Shown: positions 6,106-7,204 of the stretch, piece by piece
Layout: the number at the start of each line of letters is the position of its first letter
Numbering within the stretch: the stretch's first letter is position 1
Assembly (NCBI GenBank): GCA_012032075.1
Contig: JAAURU010000187.1
Location: 1 to 7,204, forward strand
DNA: 7,204 nt
Source of the DNA: Flavobacterium sp.
GTDB taxonomy: Bacteria; Bacteroidota; Bacteroidia; Flavobacteriales; Flavobacteriaceae
Direction of reading: 5' to 3'
Program-made: the position numbers and the translations under genes
The notes under the pieces: model-generated
The model's database searches: none
Told to the model about the DNA's origin: nothing
What the model saw: the letters and a program-made list of their open reading frames with translations, nothing else

Positions 6106-6633
6106 TTATATTTTATGCCTTTCTAAATAATGATAAAATTCATCAAAAATGATTTTAAACCACACTGTATAAAGTTTCGGATTAACATTCATGTCTTCTT
6201 TAATAGCTTCAATATTCATCCATTTCCAGGCTTCTACTTCTTCTTTATTAATATTTGGCTCACCTTCATAACGACCTATCATCACATGATCCAATTCATG
6301 TTCAGTTAAACCGTTATCAAAAGGAGCTTTATATATAAAATGAAACAGTTCTTTAATATCTGTAACAAAACCCATCTCTTCCTCTAGTCTTCTTTTTCCT
6401 GCTTGAATATTGCTTTCACCAGCACGTTGATGACTACAACAAGTGTTTGTCCATAATAAAGGAGAGTGATATTTTTGAGCTGCACGCTGTTGTAACATGA
6501 CTTCATTTTTAGCATTTAAAATAAAAACAGAAAATGCTCTATGCAAAATTCCTTGTTCGTGAGCTGCCATTTTATTCATTAAACCTACAGGCTCATCATT
6601 TGTATCTACTAAAATTACTTTTTCTTCTTTCAT
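6106..6633 (-). CDS. idi: Isopentenyl-diphosphate delta-isomerase, type I
   Basis: A 175-residue Nudix-fold enzyme that interconverts isopentenyl and dimethylallyl diphosphate, balancing the building blocks for quinones, carotenoids and undecaprenyl phosphate. Metal ligands His25 and His31 (KMAAHEQGILHRAF), catalytic Cys66 with His68 (WTNTCCSH), and Glu111 and Glu113 (LTEHELDHV) align with E. coli Idi His25, His32, Cys67, His69, Glu114 and Glu116. The Nudix-like helix is GKRRLEEEMGF (79-89). Cys65 gives a double cysteine at the active site. The length is ordinary. It heads the gene run idi - PTPS/QueD - bcp, with a perfect -7 box 18 bp before the ATG. Type I is metal-dependent and not the flavin type II enzyme. 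Confidence 0.96.
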   Translation of the reverse strand: MKEEKVILVDTNDEPVGLMNKMAAHEQGILHRAFSVFILNAKNEVMLQQRAAQKYHSPLLWTNTCCSHQRAGESNIQAGKRRLEEEMGFVTDIKELFHFIYKAPFDNGLTEHELDHVMIGRYEGEPNINKEEVEAWKWMNIEAIKEDMNVNPKLYTVWFKIIFDEFYHYLERHKI

Positions 6634-6650
6634 GCTATTATATAATGATT

Positions 6651-6658
6651 CAAAAATA
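6651..6658 (-). promoter_or_regulatory. -7 box upstream of idi
   Basis: TATTTTTG on the minus strand matches TAnnTTTG exactly, 17 bp before the idi ATG, which would give a very short leader of about 10 nt. The region where a -33 TTTG should lie is occupied by a hairpin (6660-6690), and no TTTG is found at the right spacing. Confidence 0.45.
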
Positions 6659-6659
6659 C

Positions 6660-6690
6660 AAAAAAACTTTGGCTTTTAGCCGTGTTTTTT
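6660..6690. terminator. Terminator-like hairpin upstream of idi
   Basis: The arms are A7C (6660-6667) and GTTTTTT (6684-6690), around an inner GGCT-TTT-AGCC stem (6671-6681), with a small unpaired TTT/GT internal loop. Both strands would show a U-tract after the hairpin. No gene in the window clearly ends here, since both neighbours read outward. It may be an old terminator or a structure in the idi promoter region. The stem is short and interrupted. Confidence 0.35.
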
Positions 6691-6815
6691 GGTTTGTGAT
6701 AAGTTTAACAATCGTATAAGGAATTAACAATAATTGCTATTTACTAATATAAATTAGGAATAAAATATTGGAAATCAAAATCTTAAAATAATTCATATAG
6801 CTTAAATTATTATTG

Positions 6816-6823
6816 TATATTTG
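6816..6823 (+). promoter_or_regulatory. -7 box upstream of the cold-shock-tail micro-ORF
   Basis: TATATTTG matches TAnnTTTG exactly on the plus strand. No -33 TTTG is present at the expected spacing. If used, transcription starts near 6830 and leaves a leader of about 115 nt before the ATG at 6946, long for this genome but usual for cold-shock genes. The leader contains ATTACT-acct-type symmetry at 6865-6880 (ATTACT, four-base loop ACTT, AGTAAT). Confidence 0.5.
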
Positions 6824-6945
6824 TAACATAAAAGTTTATAAAACCCTTTCTTTATTTGCGATTTATTACTACTTAGTAATTATTCCACTTCTAATAATAG
6901 TTTTTCTGACTTTTTACAGTAATCATTTAAAATTTTAATTCGTTA

Positions 6946-7062
6946 ATGGCAAGACCACAAGAAACATTTAATAAAAAAGAGCAAGAAAAACTTCGTGCTA
7001 AAAAGAAAAAAGAAAAACAAGATCTGGAAACAGAAACTGAAAAAGACCCAACAAAAAAATAA
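6946..7062 (+). CDS. 38-residue basic peptide resembling the N-terminal tail of Bacteroidota cold-shock proteins
   Basis: The product begins MARPQETFNKKEQEKL, then an AKKKKEKQ stretch and an acidic-basic end (ETETEKDPTKK) before TAA. From memory of the family, Bacteroidota cold-shock proteins start with a near-identical lysine/glutamate-rich tail, followed by a linker and a cold-shock RNA-binding domain. Here that domain is absent: only 142 bases remain after the stop, and no frame in them reads a GFGFI-type RNP motif. It is therefore either a truncated remnant or an independently kept peptide; the lysine-rich helix could bind nucleic acid. Support for expression is a perfect -7 box and a long leader upstream. 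Its stop overlaps the ATG of the next reading frame (TAATG), suggesting coupling. No Shine-Dalgarno is seen. Confidence 0.55.
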   Translation: MARPQETFNKKEQEKLRAKKKKEKQDLETETEKDPTKK

Positions 7063-7204
7063 TGAATAGCAATTTCATTTTAAACCTAATCCGTTTTATT
7101 GTTTTATTTAACAATACAAATCGTTGTGCTTGAACAGGTCAAATTTGGCGGTTGGATAAAATCCTTATTTATATATTCTTTTTATCATTTATATCCTATT
7201 AATT
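7062..7204 (+). pseudogene. Start of a membrane protein resembling MreD, apparently frameshifted and cut by the window end
   Basis: The ATG at 7062 overlaps the preceding stop and opens MNSNFILNLIRFIVLF, then reaches TGA after 23 codons. One base over, a second frame is open from 7090 to the window end and reads LTIQIVVLEQVKF, then GGWIKSLFIYSFYHLYPIN. Dropping one T from 7094-7097, 7102-7105 or 7107-7109 joins them into one hydrophobic N-terminus. The joined pattern, an initial membrane helix with Q-x3-L, a [VI]-x-F-x-G-[YW]-I turn, and a second helix ending LYP, resembles the first 45 residues of Bacteroidota MreD, the inner-membrane rod-shape and elongation factor. Identification rests on a short segment and memory of the family. 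No mreB or mreC is visible upstream, so this may be a stray or decayed copy, another small membrane protein, or a read error. Confidence 0.35.

Noticed and set aside
6534..6719. 61-codon plus-strand frame overlapping the start of idi and its upstream hairpin.
   Set aside because: Its coding part is antisense to conserved Idi residues, and its tail crosses the idi promoter.
1..7204. CRISPR arrays, insertion sequences, phage or integron features.
   Set aside because: No spaced direct repeats, transposase-like frames, terminal inverted repeats, or target-site duplications were found; tRNA-Thr has no integrase or repeated tRNA end beside it.

Overview
The window looks like chromosomal DNA from a member of Bacteroidota, most likely Flavobacteriaceae. 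It is AT-rich. Genes mostly lack Shine-Dalgarno leaders and sit behind A-rich leaders. Several upstream regions carry the Bacteroidota -7 box TAnnTTTG, and one carries the full TTTG-N19-TAnnTTTG promoter. The protein set also fits: GapN-like dehydrogenase, lipoprotein endonuclease, single-domain Idi, short class I ManA, and a micro-ORF with the N-terminal tail typical of Bacteroidota cold-shock proteins.

Layout, left to right. 109-1689 (-) is a GapN-type NADP-dependent glyceraldehyde-3-phosphate dehydrogenase. 1690-2099 is a divergent intergenic region that ends in eight perfect ACAA units directly in front of the next start codon. 2100-3512 (+) is a lipoprotein DNA/RNA non-specific endonuclease with an added N-terminal beta-rich domain. 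3580-3609 is a bidirectional terminator shared with the convergent tRNA-Thr(UGU) at 3618-3691 (-), which has a consensus promoter built into an inverted repeat. 3766-4035 (-) is a small conserved-looking hypothetical protein. 4093-5053 (-) is a mannose-6-phosphate isomerase broken by one extra A. 5170-6633 (-) is a gene run read as idi, then a PTPS/QueD-family enzyme, then the peroxiredoxin bcp. 6634-6945 is a second divergent intergenic region. 6946-7062 (+) is a 38-residue basic micro-ORF, overlapped by the frame-disrupted beginning of a membrane protein resembling MreD that runs off the window.

Functionally this is mostly housekeeping: NADPH generation without ATP in lower glycolysis (GapN), isoprenoid precursor balance (Idi), pterin or queuosine precursor synthesis (PTPS/QueD), peroxide defence (Bcp), and fructose-6-P/mannose-6-P interconversion (ManA). 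The surface nuclease is the main accessory item. I see no phage, transposon, CRISPR array or defence island. The points most worth a second look are the ACAA tract that could make the nuclease phase-variable, the frameshift in manA, the second apparent frameshift in the MreD-like gene, the truncated cold-shock-protein tail, the displaced glutamate in the GapN-like enzyme, and the mammalian-PTPS-like cysteine motif in the enzyme usually labelled QueD.
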